Origin: Treponema sp. OMZ 790
GTDB taxonomy: Bacteria; Spirochaetota; Spirochaetia; Treponematales; Treponemataceae
DNA length: 64,000 bases
Assembly: GCF_024181285.1 (NCBI RefSeq)
Contig: NZ_CP051201.1
Location: 2,232,001 to 2,296,000 of the forward strand
Direction: 5' to 3'
A program made the position numbers and the translations under genes. Shown here one piece after another: positions 1-8,409 of this stretch (position 1 is its first letter; every line of letters begins with the position of its first letter). The notes beneath the pieces are model-generated. The model ran no database searches. It saw only the letters and a program-made list of their open reading frames with translations, and had not been told where the DNA came from.

Positions 1-942
1 GTCTTTGCATTCAAGATTTATACTTCCCGTGTTTTCTACCGTGTTCCAAACGCCCTTTACGTCAACCGGCTGAATATCCTGTAAAGTTGTAATCGATGCT
101 ATTTTATCCAAATATGATGCAAATACAGAAAACTTTTTGACATAAATATTACCGATTTTAATATCCGAAAAATTTATTATTGAAGATGCCGAGACCGTGT
201 TCGGATAAAATGAGCCGTTTATGTTTATAAGAGTGCTAAATCCCTTAAAAGCCGGTCTTACAAAGTTATTGTACCGGAAGTTTGAGTTTATATCAAAATC
301 TATCTTGCCGGAATTCAATGTAAATACGCCGTTTGAAGTATATAAGTCAGTGGTCGAAGTTTTATTGCTGTAATTCAATGCAAGATTTTTTAGTTCAATT
401 TTTATAGGTTTAACATCCTTAACTTTTTTTAGGTTTTCTTCGATGATTCTTATTATGTCTGCTGAAGAAGTTATTTCCAAATCTGCATTATCAAAGTTAT
501 TTGGGTTTTCTTCAATCAGCGCGTTGCCCGTTTTTTTTGTATCAATTTTTTTTAAAATATTTTTATTTTCTTCAATGTCAAAATCTATAATCCCGTCATA
601 AACCCCCAAAGAGGCTAACACCGAAGTAAAATCCTTTGTTATCAGAGAGTAAAGCCTGTAATCGACGTAAAGCAGCGAAAAATGAGCTATTTTTTTTTGA
701 GTTAAAGCATTGTAAATGTTAACATCTCTTATTTTTATTCTGTCAAAAAAAGAAGGAGACATAGACGCATATGTAATTTTTATTTCAAATTGGTCCTCAA
801 GCGTTTTTATAAGATTATCTCTTACATATACGAGCTGCCCCTCCAAAGCCTTCGCTGCCGGACGAAAAACTATCAGAGAGCTTGCAACTATTGCGAGAAA
901 AACTATAATTTCTATGATGCGTCTTTTTTTTATATTTTCCAC
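1..942 (-). CDS. TamB/AsmA-like membrane-anchored protein, N-terminal part (runs off window)
   Basis: An open frame runs without a stop from a GTG at 942 to the left edge, so about 314 residues of the N-terminus are visible. A stop codon lies directly upstream of the GTG and no ATG follows early, so GTG is the only plausible start. Residues 1-6 are basic, residues 9-26 form one hydrophobic membrane segment, and the rest is a long stretch rich in beta-type alternation (for example VYDGIIDFDIEEN and SGKIDFDINSNFRY). One N-terminal anchor followed by a long beta-rich periplasmic part is typical of TamB/AsmA-like proteins, which move lipid or help assemble outer-membrane proteins. The family call is an inference. 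The gene is divergent from tmk. Confidence 0.6.
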   Translation of the reverse strand, partial: MENIKKRRIIEIIVFLAIVASSLIVFRPAAKALEGQLVYVRDNLIKTLEDQFEIKITYASMSPSFFDRIKIRDVNIYNALTQKKIAHFSLLYVDYRLYSLITKDFTSVLASLGVYDGIIDFDIEENKNILKKIDTKKTGNALIEENPNNFDNADLEITSSADIIRIIEENLKKVKDVKPIKIELKNLALNYSNKTSTTDLYTSNGVFTLNSGKIDFDINSNFRYNNFVRPAFKGFSTLININGSFYPNTVSASSIINFSDIKIGNIYVKKFSVFASYLDKIASITTLQDIQPVDVKGVWNTVENTGSINLECKD

Positions 943-974
943 TCAACTACTATTATATCAAAAAAAAAAATGTT

Positions 975-1616
975 ATGATAGGCCTCATGATATTACCCAA
1001 TTTTGTTGTGTTTGAAGGTATAGACGGTTCGGGAACGACGAGCCAGATGAGACTTTTAAAAGAAAGATTTGAAACGGAGGATAAGGGCTCCCTTGTTTCT
1101 TTTACGCAAGAGCCCACATCAGGCCCCATAGGAGCTTTGATCCGCTCGGCTCTTCAAGATTCATTGAAACTTGCTCCCGAAACCATGACCCGATTATTTG
1201 CCGCTGATAGATGCGAGCATATTTACGGTTTAAACGGTATTCTTGAATTGGTTAAAGCCGGGAAAGCCGTGTTTTCCGATAGGTATGTTTTTTCAAGTCT
1301 TGCTTACCAAACGGCAGCAGGAACCTCCGAACTTGCAAAACTTCAAAATGACGGCTTTCCCCTTCCCGAATTTTTATTTTTCTTTGACTTGCCCGTTGAT
1401 GTCTCTATGAGCCGGGTTATGGGCCGCAGTAACGTGCTCGAAATATATGAAGAAAAAACATTTCAGTACAAGGTTCAAGATGAATATAAAAAAATTATAG
1501 ATCAATACAGAGAAAAAGAGCCTAAAATGAACATAATCATGATAAATGCGGTTGAACAGATTGAAGAAATTCACGAGAAATTATGGAGTATTGTAAAAAA
1601 TCTGCCGAAAATATAA
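975..1616 (+). CDS. tmk: Thymidylate kinase with atypical P-loop
   Basis: Phosphorylates dTMP to dTDP in the cytoplasm for DNA synthesis. The protein has 213 residues, normal for the family. The P-loop region is FEGIDGSGTTSQ (residues 13-24). The position normally held by the phosphate-binding lysine is Thr21. The usual TREPGGTPIGE segment is TQEPTSGPIG (44-53), so its arginine is Gln. The DRY motif is at 102-104, followed by SSLAYQ. A second in-frame ATG at 987 (MILPNFVVFEG) is an equally good start, and neither has a clear Shine-Dalgarno. A -10-like TATTAT lies about 20 bases before the first ATG. The following gene starts 3 bases after the stop, so they are probably co-transcribed. Confidence 0.9.
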   Translation: MIGLMILPNFVVFEGIDGSGTTSQMRLLKERFETEDKGSLVSFTQEPTSGPIGALIRSALQDSLKLAPETMTRLFAADRCEHIYGLNGILELVKAGKAVFSDRYVFSSLAYQTAAGTSELAKLQNDGFPLPEFLFFFDLPVDVSMSRVMGRSNVLEIYEEKTFQYKVQDEYKKIIDQYREKEPKMNIIMINAVEQIEEIHEKLWSIVKNLPKI

Positions 1617-1619
1617 TCG

Positions 1620-2234
1620 ATGAAAAGGCGATTTTTCTTTTTTGCAATTTTATGTTTTTTTGTTTACTCTAATACGCAGGCTTTCTCTTACTTCGTAGAA
1701 TATAAGGAGCAATATTACAAGCTCTACCATATTCACTACGAACAGGAACCGGATGATATAGTCGAAAATATTTACTGGCTTGAACGGGCCATAAATGCCG
1801 ATTTTTGCAATCCTCTTCATGCTTTGGCGAAAATCACCACCAAAAAGGAATGGGAAAAATACCGCTATATGTTTATGATGCACCTTAACCTTAAAATGGT
1901 AGAACAACACCTGAGGCTGGGAAGCAAATTCGATAAACAAGTTGCCTATTTTTATAATTATCCGTGGAAAGAGCAAAATATCGAAAGCCTTTCTAAGGCT
2001 GAAGAATTTTATGAGACAGCCTTAGTTTACTGGCATGAGGCAAAACTGTGGGCCGAAAAGGCCAATATGAGGGAATTTCAATTTTTGTTTTTGGATGATC
2101 TGCCTTTTTGGGAAAATGAAAGAGCCCGCATTGCCTCAGGTGACTTAAACTATGAGCGGACCATAAAAAGAGAGCTTCTGCGTCTCGAAAAAGTACGGGA
2201 AGATTTTATGAATATGGACGATACTACTTATTAA
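1620..2234 (+). CDS. Exported protein of unknown function, 204 aa
   Basis: Not recognised as a named family. It begins with a strong signal peptide (MKRR then a phenylalanine-rich hydrophobic core to about residue 18, with a likely cleavage after TQA). There is no lipobox cysteine, so it is predicted to be periplasmic. The mature part is helical, rich in Tyr, Trp, Glu and Lys, and reads like degenerate TPR or helical-repeat pairs (YKEQYYKLYHIHYEQEP, SLSKAEEFYETALVYWHEAKLWAEKA). It lies 3 bases after tmk and ahead of rpe and further exported TPR proteins. A role in cell-envelope assembly would fit the context, but this is an inference. Confidence 0.75.
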   Translation: MKRRFFFFAILCFFVYSNTQAFSYFVEYKEQYYKLYHIHYEQEPDDIVENIYWLERAINADFCNPLHALAKITTKKEWEKYRYMFMMHLNLKMVEQHLRLGSKFDKQVAYFYNYPWKEQNIESLSKAEEFYETALVYWHEAKLWAEKANMREFQFLFLDDLPFWENERARIASGDLNYERTIKRELLRLEKVREDFMNMDDTTY

Positions 2235-2279
2235 TTTTTTGGTATTTACCTATTTACATATATTCATTTGTTTGCTAAT

Positions 2280-2918
2280 ATGGAATGTATGGATAGGTGT
2301 TTTAAATTAAGCCCCTCGCTTTTGAGTGCAGATTTTTCAAAGTTAGGTGAAGAATTGGCATTTATAGAAAAAAATGGCGGTGCCTGGGTTCACATAGATG
2401 TTATGGATGGGCAATTTGTACCTAACTTAACCTTTGGGGCTCCGGTTGTAAAAGCTTTGCGCCCCTGCTCAAAACTTGCCTTTGATGTACATTTGATGGT
2501 CAGTAATCCCGGGCATTTTGTGCAGGCTTTTGCTGAAGCCGGGGCAGATTATTTTACCTTTCATGCTGAAGCTTCTACACATGCCGATAGGCTGATTGCC
2601 GATATACGCTCTCATGGAATGAAAGCCGGAGTGAGCATTGTACCGTCTACCCCTGTTGGGATGCTTGAAGAAATAGCTCCTTTGGTAGATCTCATATTGG
2701 TTATGAGCGTAAATCCGGGTTTTGGAGGACAAAAATTTATCCCCTATTGCCTGGAAAAAGTGAAAAAATTAAAACAATTGCGTGAAGAAAAAAAATATAA
2801 TTATTTGATTTCTATCGATGGAGGTATCGACTCAAAAAATATTGAATCGGTAGCGGATGCGGGAGCCGATGTCATTGTCTCAGGCTCGGCATTTTTTTCG
2901 GGAGATTTAAGGGTATGA
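2280..2918 (+). CDS. rpe: Ribulose-phosphate 3-epimerase
   Basis: Interconverts D-ribulose 5-phosphate and D-xylulose 5-phosphate in the pentose phosphate pathway. The TIM-barrel motifs are all present: SPSLLSADFSKLGEE at the N-terminus, HIDVMDGQFVPNLTFG with the metal-binding His and Asp, DVHLMVSNP, MSVNPGFGGQKFI (phosphate-gripping loop) and SIDGGI with the second catalytic Asp. Several starts are possible (TTG 2268, ATG 2280, ATG 2289). The motif spacing favours 2280 or 2289, and no strong ribosome-binding site decides. The stop overlaps the start of the next gene (ATGA), so the two are translationally coupled. Confidence 0.93.
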   Translation: MECMDRCFKLSPSLLSADFSKLGEELAFIEKNGGAWVHIDVMDGQFVPNLTFGAPVVKALRPCSKLAFDVHLMVSNPGHFVQAFAEAGADYFTFHAEASTHADRLIADIRSHGMKAGVSIVPSTPVGMLEEIAPLVDLILVMSVNPGFGGQKFIPYCLEKVKKLKQLREEKKYNYLISIDGGIDSKNIESVADAGADVIVSGSAFFSGDLRV

Positions 2919-3871
2919 AAAAATTTTCGATATTACTTTTTTTGCTTTTTACTATAAATGCTTTTGCGCAGAATTATAACGACTACATCTCGTCAGGGCT
3001 TGACTCCTATGCCCGTTCCGACTGGCCGTCTGCAGTTTTTTCTTTTCAAAAAGCAATGGAAGTTTCAAAAAATTCTTTGGATGAACCTCTTTATTGGCTC
3101 ATAATGGCAAACACTTCAGCCGGTAATTATTCTGTTGCTTTAAGCGATGTTGAAGTCTTTTTTAAACGCTTCCCTAACAGTTCTAAGACGGCAGAAATTA
3201 TGTACCAACAAGGAAGAATATGCTGCCTGTCAGCAAAACATGATCAATCCATAAATATTTTATACGGATTTTTAAGAAAATACCCTAACCACAGACAGGC
3301 TGCATCAGCTTATTATTGGATAGGCGAGAATCTATACATGGTAGGACGCTTAAAAGATGCCAGAACCATTTTTTCGCGCGTTATAATTGACTATCCGTCA
3401 TCGGCAAAGGTTGAACCGTCCCGATATAAAATAGCCCTTATAGATCAGGCATCTACACAAGATGAACTTTTAAAACTTTTAAAAATAAGCCATGAAGAAC
3501 TTCTAAAACTTTCCGAAGAATTTGAAAAGAACAAAAAAATTTACGAGCAGACTATAGCCGCATATCAAAGACAATCGGCAGATGCGGGCGGCGATATCAG
3601 AATTGCCGAACTCTCGGAACAGCTCAAAATGGAAAGAAAACGCAACGAAGAGTTATACGACAAATTCGTAATGCTCGAATTAAAAAATCAGGAACTTTCG
3701 GCAGCCTTGGCAAACATGGATTCTAAATATACACCCGAAATACCGGCCGATGGAGAACCTGCCGAAGATTACTCCGATCCGGAAAAACGGCGGGCCGCTC
3801 TTGAAGCCTTACTAAAAAAAGCAAAAATTTTGCAGAGTATGTATGATCAACTTTTGGAGGAAAACAATTGA
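2915..3871 (+). CDS. Exported TPR protein with C-terminal coiled coil (CpoB/YbgF-like layout)
   Basis: Residues 1-18 are a signal peptide ending AFA-QN, with no lipobox. Residues 20-170 hold TPR-type helical pairs, including YWIGENLYMVGRLKDARTIFSRVIIDYP, which matches the tol-pal CpoB/BamD style of repeat. Residues 185-265 are charged and heptad-like (KISHEELLKLSEEFEKNKK), probably a coiled coil. The C-terminus is acidic then basic. The architecture is CpoB-like but with the coiled coil after the TPRs, so orthology is not claimed. The gene is coupled to rpe (4-base overlap) and to the next gene (TGATG). Expected location is the periplasm. Confidence 0.75.
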   Translation: MKKFSILLFLLFTINAFAQNYNDYISSGLDSYARSDWPSAVFSFQKAMEVSKNSLDEPLYWLIMANTSAGNYSVALSDVEVFFKRFPNSSKTAEIMYQQGRICCLSAKHDQSINILYGFLRKYPNHRQAASAYYWIGENLYMVGRLKDARTIFSRVIIDYPSSAKVEPSRYKIALIDQASTQDELLKLLKISHEELLKLSEEFEKNKKIYEQTIAAYQRQSADAGGDIRIAELSEQLKMERKRNEELYDKFVMLELKNQELSAALANMDSKYTPEIPADGEPAEDYSDPEKRRAALEALLKKAKILQSMYDQLLEENN

Positions 3872-4950
3872 TGAAAGGAAAAAGATATTTTACTATTTTT
3901 TTGTTGTTGAGTTTTTATACCTGTTTTTTATATGCTAAATCTATGCCGGATTACGAACTTACAAAAGGTAATCTGAAATTGGTAGTTTTTAGAAAAACGG
4001 GAAATTTTTGTCTTTATAATCTTTCGCTCAGAGGGAAGAACAAATACATACCGCTTTATGATGATAGATCCCTCGGAAGAACAAATAAATTCTACGTTTA
4101 TAAAGACAATAGGGTCTATGAATTGAAAAAAAGAATAGGAAAGCCCGTTAAAATTGAAGCCGATGAAACTTCGATAAATATTTCATATGAATTTACCGAT
4201 TCTTTCTATGTTACTCAAAAACTGTCTTTTACCGAAAAAAATTACGGTACGGGCGGTTCCCTTTTAAAAATTGAAACCGTAATCGAAAACACAAGCGGCG
4301 TCAATGCCGAATTTGCTTTAAAAGCTCTTTTCGATACCAATCTAGGCGAAACCAGACGTATTCCCTTATATACCGATTTAAGAACCGGAATTTTTAGAGA
4401 AGCCGTTTTGGAACCTAAACTCGAAAGAGATTCCGCAATAATTTCAGCTAATTCAGATTTAGCCTGTTTGTTCCTGATTAACCACTCTGAAGCAAAAATC
4501 CCCCAAAGCATTTATATTGCCAACTGGGAAAGACTTCAAAGCCGTAAATGGCTGCCTAAATCCGTTTCGGGAAGACTTTTTAGCACAAAATACTTTCATA
4601 ACGATTCAGCTCTTTTATTTGTTTGGCCCAAAGAAGTGTTGGAAGCAGGCGAAAAATCGAATGTTACAATGTTGATAGGCTGTTATGATTTTTTGCGTAA
4701 GAACAATAAAGAAAACGATACACAAGAATCCGAAGTAAAAACAGCAGATGCCGAGCCTAAAGAAACTGAACCAACTCCTCCGGTGAGCTCTGAAAAAATG
4801 AGCCCTCAGGAAGAAAAAGATTACCAATACATACAAGCTTTATTGGATAAAATCCTTGAAGTTGAGTCAAATCCCGATATGGCTTCCGATGAGTATATTC
4901 AAGACTTAATAGAACAAACAGACAGCGCAATACAGAACATACAGGAATAA
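3871..4950 (+). CDS. Exported protein of unknown function, 359 aa
   Basis: Not recognised as a named family. The ATG at 3871 shares one base with the preceding stop (TGATG) and has GGAGG nine bases upstream; a TTG one codon earlier is less likely. Residues 1-22 form a signal peptide ending LYAKS. Residues 30-260 are beta-rich and regular (YELTKGNLKLVVFRKTGNF; KIETVIENTSG), like a periplasmic beta-sandwich. Residues 280-310 are a Pro/Glu/Thr-rich linker, and the last 50 residues are acidic helices. Its place among coupled exported TPR proteins suggests a shared envelope role, which is an inference. Confidence 0.7.
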   Translation: MKGKRYFTIFLLLSFYTCFLYAKSMPDYELTKGNLKLVVFRKTGNFCLYNLSLRGKNKYIPLYDDRSLGRTNKFYVYKDNRVYELKKRIGKPVKIEADETSINISYEFTDSFYVTQKLSFTEKNYGTGGSLLKIETVIENTSGVNAEFALKALFDTNLGETRRIPLYTDLRTGIFREAVLEPKLERDSAIISANSDLACLFLINHSEAKIPQSIYIANWERLQSRKWLPKSVSGRLFSTKYFHNDSALLFVWPKEVLEAGEKSNVTMLIGCYDFLRKNNKENDTQESEVKTADAEPKETEPTPPVSSEKMSPQEEKDYQYIQALLDKILEVESNPDMASDEYIQDLIEQTDSAIQNIQE

Positions 4951-4953
4951 AAA

Positions 4954-6054
4954 ATGGCTCTTTCCATTGTAGATCAAGGTAAAAAATTATTAGGCAAAAA
5001 AAAATATAACGATGTCATCTCACTTTTGGAACCCCATGTTCTTGAATATAGGGATTCATTTGCTTTTCACTTTTATTTAGGTCTTTCATTTTTACATATA
5101 GGCGATGTTCAAGGTGCAATGGTTTATTTTACAAGAGCCCGACAAATAAAACCCAATGATTCGGACTTGCTTTCAACCTATGCAGCTATGTCTTTAAGAC
5201 GCTCAATTACTACTGAAGCCGTAGAATATTATTTGCAGGCTCTTGAGCATAACCCAAATTGTAAATTGGCAAAGAAGGGGTTGGATATTATCCGTAAAAA
5301 CAACTCTCCCGAAAAGATAGGAAATTTTGTACAATCAGGAAAAATAAAAAATCTTTATCCCAAACCCGGAAGTGAAGAAAAAAAAGGAAGAATTGTCGCC
5401 ATAGCCCTTGTTCTTGGAATTTCCATTATTTCTCTAACCTTTATTGTTCCGTATATCGATAAAACAAGAGAGTTTTCGAATAATGACAGGGCAAATTTGG
5501 ATGAGTTTAAATTAGACAGCAATGAAAGAAAATATGCTGTAGATATGGAAGGTTCATATATCTATATTTTGACTCAAAGCCAAATACTACAATCCTATAC
5601 GGATGCACAAAATTATTTTAAAGCTCATAGAGACAATGCTGCACAAGTCGAGATAAACAGACTTTTATCTTCGAATGCTTCTTTTTCGATTAAGCAAAAG
5701 TCCAGACTTTTGATGGATTATTTTGAAGAACCCGGTTTTGATAACATAAAGGATGTTTATTCTTATGCTCAAGTAAAAAACGAACCCTTGCTCTACCTTG
5801 ATTGTTGGGTAGTATGGAAGGGAATGCCGACTAATATACAGACAGGCTCATATACAACAGCCTTTAATCTTTTGGTAGGCTATGATACAAAGCAAATTTT
5901 GGAAGGCGTTGTTCCCATATTTTGCGAATTTGTATCGAAAATAGATTCCGACAGGCCTGTAAGCGTATTGGGTAAAATAACGATAAAAAACGGAACAATA
6001 TGCCTAAAAGGTAAAGGTCTTTATCAAAGCCAAAAACCGGCCGAAAACGATTAA
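4954..6054 (+). CDS. Membrane-anchored TPR protein
   Basis: The N-terminal 125 residues carry about three TPR units (FHFYLGLSFLHIGDVQGAMVYFTRARQIKPND; LLSTYAAMSLRRSITTEAVEYYLQALEHNPN). A basic stretch then leads to a single membrane helix at about residues 146-166 (IVAIALVLGISIISLTFIVPYI). The C-terminal 200 residues contain a second helical segment and a beta-rich end. With no signal peptide, the TPRs should face the cytoplasm and the C-terminal domain the periplasm. It starts 3 bases after the previous stop and ends tail-to-tail with the sigma-54 activator, the two stop regions overlapping by 4 bases. No specific function can be assigned. Confidence 0.75.
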   Translation: MALSIVDQGKKLLGKKKYNDVISLLEPHVLEYRDSFAFHFYLGLSFLHIGDVQGAMVYFTRARQIKPNDSDLLSTYAAMSLRRSITTEAVEYYLQALEHNPNCKLAKKGLDIIRKNNSPEKIGNFVQSGKIKNLYPKPGSEEKKGRIVAIALVLGISIISLTFIVPYIDKTREFSNNDRANLDEFKLDSNERKYAVDMEGSYIYILTQSQILQSYTDAQNYFKAHRDNAAQVEINRLLSSNASFSIKQKSRLLMDYFEEPGFDNIKDVYSYAQVKNEPLLYLDCWVVWKGMPTNIQTGSYTTAFNLLVGYDTKQILEGVVPIFCEFVSKIDSDRPVSVLGKITIKNGTICLKGKGLYQSQKPAEND

Positions 6055-7184
6055 AATTCTATATGATAAGCTTCTATTTTTTTATCCTCGTAATAATGAC
6101 AAGCCCTGTCCAAGCAATTGTACAATTCTCTGATGTTTCCGGGCCAGTTATGTGAACGCAGTTTGCTTATGGCTTCATCGCTTATGCTTCTATTTATTTT
6201 GACCAAATGGGATTGTGCAAGATACTTTATGTCTTCTTTTTTGTTTCTCAGCGGCTGTATTTCATGGTGTAAAATATCCAGCCGATAATAAAGGTCTTGT
6301 CTGAATTGTTTTTCTTTTATCATTTTTTTTAGGTCTTCATTTGATGAAGATATCAAGCGGAAATCGACTTTCTTTTCTGTAACGGAACCGACCGGTCTTA
6401 CAACGCCTGATTCGAGAACATGAAGGAGTTTTGCCTGAACGTCCATGGACAGGGTTTCCATTTCATCCAAAAATATAGTTCCTCCTGCAGCTTCAACAAA
6501 AACGCCTTCTTTTTTAACGGCTCCTGTGAAGCTGCCCTCCTCCGTTCCGAATAAAAAGGATTCAGCCAATGACTCCGGTATGCAGCTTACATTTATCGAT
6601 AAAAATTTTTTATCTTTTATTGCAGATATTCGGTGTATTAAATTTGCAGCCAAACCTTTTCCCGAACCGGTTTCTCCCAATAAGAGAACGGGCAGGTTTG
6701 ATTTTGCAGCCTTGTATATAAATTCTCTAAGAGAACAAGCCGCATTACTTATGCCGATTATTTCGTTTTTTATCAGCTTTGTGTTTTCATCTTCTTTTAT
6801 ATAGCTTATGCTTTTCTCTCGGCAAAATCCCTCAAGAAAGAAATCTTCAATTTTCTCATATACAGATTTAAAATTTGCCGGAAGTTCAAAAATTCCCGAA
6901 ACATTGTGATTAAATGAGTCATAACTAAAATTTTCTTGTTTACAGTGCATAATAATAAATATATGTATGTGAGGGAATTCTTGTTTTATTATCTCGGATA
7001 CATCGGGTAAAAAAATACCGCCCGATTCTGCATCTATAATTACAAAATCAAAATTGTCTTTTCGTAAGAGTTCTATTATTTTTCCTGTATCAAGGGTAAA
7101 AGATACATTCCACAAACTTCCAATTTCATTAATGAAATTTTCGGCATCTTCTTCCGAATACGCCGCATACACACAACTTTTCAT
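6051..7184 (-). CDS. Sigma-54 activator (AAA+) lacking a C-terminal DNA-binding domain
   Basis: Residues 1-115 look like a worn receiver domain: acidic EED at 11-13 and a candidate phospho-acceptor Asp51 in FVIIDAESGG, with the rest poorly conserved. The AAA+ domain follows: Walker A GETGSGKG (170-177), the sigma-54 contact loop written GSFTGA (217-222) instead of GAFTGA, Walker B TIFLDE (236-241), arginine fingers in FRQDLYYRL (294-302), and WPGNIREL (347-354). The protein stops at residue 377, about where a Fis-type helix-turn-helix would begin, so it probably activates without binding an enhancer or relies on a partner. No sensor kinase is adjacent. Confidence 0.85.
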   Translation of the reverse strand: MKSCVYAAYSEEDAENFINEIGSLWNVSFTLDTGKIIELLRKDNFDFVIIDAESGGIFLPDVSEIIKQEFPHIHIFIIMHCKQENFSYDSFNHNVSGIFELPANFKSVYEKIEDFFLEGFCREKSISYIKEDENTKLIKNEIIGISNAACSLREFIYKAAKSNLPVLLLGETGSGKGLAANLIHRISAIKDKKFLSINVSCIPESLAESFLFGTEEGSFTGAVKKEGVFVEAAGGTIFLDEMETLSMDVQAKLLHVLESGVVRPVGSVTEKKVDFRLISSSNEDLKKMIKEKQFRQDLYYRLDILHHEIQPLRNKKEDIKYLAQSHLVKINRSISDEAISKLRSHNWPGNIRELYNCLDRACHYYEDKKIEAYHIEF

Positions 7185-7224
7185 ATTTTATTTTATCAAA
7201 TTTACTTTTTTATTACAAGTATGT

Positions 7225-7250
7225 TAAAAAAGCCCTCTAAAAGAGGGCTT
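7225..7250 (-). terminator. Rho-independent terminator of the DbpA-domain gene
   Basis: An 8-bp stem, AGCCCTCT paired with AGAGGGCT, has a short A-rich loop. On the minus strand a run of Ts follows it (plus-strand A run at 7226-7231). It lies about 35 bases after the stop of the minus-strand gene. Confidence 0.8.
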
Positions 7251-7282
7251 TATATAGCTTAAAGATACAGTGCTTATGCCGG

Positions 7283-7921
7283 CTATACTTCACTTTCCTG
7301 CCGGATATCGGAGGTTTCCGTTTCAATACAGCTTTCGGTATTTACGGTATTAAAATTTTCCGGTTCTTCGAAATTATCCTCTTCATCCTCAGGTCTTCTT
7401 GAATGGCTGACCGTTAGATTTTTACCTCGGTAGTAGCTGTTGTTTAACTTTTCGATAATGGTTTCAGCTTCATCCTCCATAACTTGTACAAAGCAGTAGT
7501 TATCCAAAATCCTGATGTCTCCGATATGTTCACGCGAAATACCGGCACCCTGAATCAACAAGGTTATAATATCTTTTGGAAAAATACCTCTTTTGCGGCC
7601 TACTCCGATAAAAAGACTTGTTGATTCATCTTCAGCCAATATTACTTTGGGCCTTGCAGGTCTTGCTGGGGTTTGCTTAAAGGCATTTTTTCCTGTACCG
7701 TTTCGTCCGTCTTTTTTATAAATACGGTTACCCCCGATTCCCGCTTGTTTAATAAGGTAGGCGGCAACATAAGACCGCATCGTGAGCGGGACTGCTTTTT
7801 TAAAGATGCGGCGATACAAATTTAATTCTTCAGGATTTTCCTGTGTTTTTATCGCTTCGATAACATCTTTTAAGGAAGAAATTAATTGTTCTTCATTTTC
7901 GATTCTAATTTTGTTTGACAC
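7283..7921 (-). CDS. Standalone DbpA-type RNA-binding domain protein
   Basis: Residues about 102-172 match the C-terminal RNA-recognition domain of the DEAD-box helicase DbpA (SLFIGVGRKRGIFPKDI; GDIRILDNYCFVQV; EKLNNSYYRGKNLTVSHSR). In DbpA this domain binds hairpin 92 of 23S rRNA. There is no helicase core here: the N-terminal 100 residues are a short helical segment and a basic, Gly/Lys/Arg-rich linker, and the last 40 residues are acidic. It may therefore be an RNA-binding adaptor or ribosome-assembly factor that partners a separate helicase, which is an inference. It starts with ATG after TAGGAGAT and ends at its own terminator. Confidence 0.85.
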   Translation of the reverse strand: MSNKIRIENEEQLISSLKDVIEAIKTQENPEELNLYRRIFKKAVPLTMRSYVAAYLIKQAGIGGNRIYKKDGRNGTGKNAFKQTPARPARPKVILAEDESTSLFIGVGRKRGIFPKDIITLLIQGAGISREHIGDIRILDNYCFVQVMEDEAETIIEKLNNSYYRGKNLTVSHSRRPEDEEDNFEEPENFNTVNTESCIETETSDIRQESEV

Positions 7922-8085
7922 GATATATCTCCTAAAAGGCTATATTGCCATATAATTGCTTTTTAAGCAAGCCCTTTTAAGGAATTTTTGATAAAATGAC
8001 AGGCCGCAGAATGGAACTTACAAAGAAGCTTGATGCAGACGGTATTATGAGATGTTTAGCAAACAGGCAGAAAATTATTTGGAAT

Positions 8086-8186
8086 CAACAACCCCGACGC
8101 AGCGCATCGGGGTATGTTGTTCTCATAAGGTGGTTGCAGTCGGCTTTAATACCCTTTGTTACGACGCAGAGCGTCGGGGTATTAAA
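8086..8186. repeat. Two adjacent two-tier palindromes
   Basis: The gap 7922-8409 holds no convincing gene. Within it, 8086-8121 folds as an outer stem (AACAA with TTGTT) around an inner CCCCGACGC / GCATCGGGG stem. Bases 8146-8186 fold as TTTAATACCC / GGGTATTAAA around CGACGC AGA GCGTCG. The inner words of the two are alike (CGACGCAGCGC against CGACGCAGAGCG), so they look like related elements. The rest of the gap is AT-rich, and 8336-8360 (TTGAAA then TTATTATT) may be the promoter of the next gene. Confidence 0.7.
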
Positions 8187-8409
8187 CCCTCCGCACTAAT
8201 AAATTGATAATTTTGCAAAATTACCGTGTTTTTTCGTCCTCATCGCCTATATCGGCAGCTGTACCTGTCCGAAAGGAAAGAAGTCTCATGTACTTACCGG
8301 AATATATCTTAGAAAATACTAATATTTTACCGTTGAAAAATCACTAGCCATATGTTATTATTTTTAAAGATGAAGGAGCTTGTATCAGCAACAAAATGGG
8401 GAGTAGTTT

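Noticed and set aside
716..1015. Plus-strand frames ahead of tmk
   Set aside because: They lie antisense to the long minus-strand TamB-like frame, which has the better coding pattern.
7996..8199. 67-residue plus-strand open frame
   Set aside because: It runs through both palindromes, has no ribosome-binding site and an unlikely composition; its shape follows from the hairpins.
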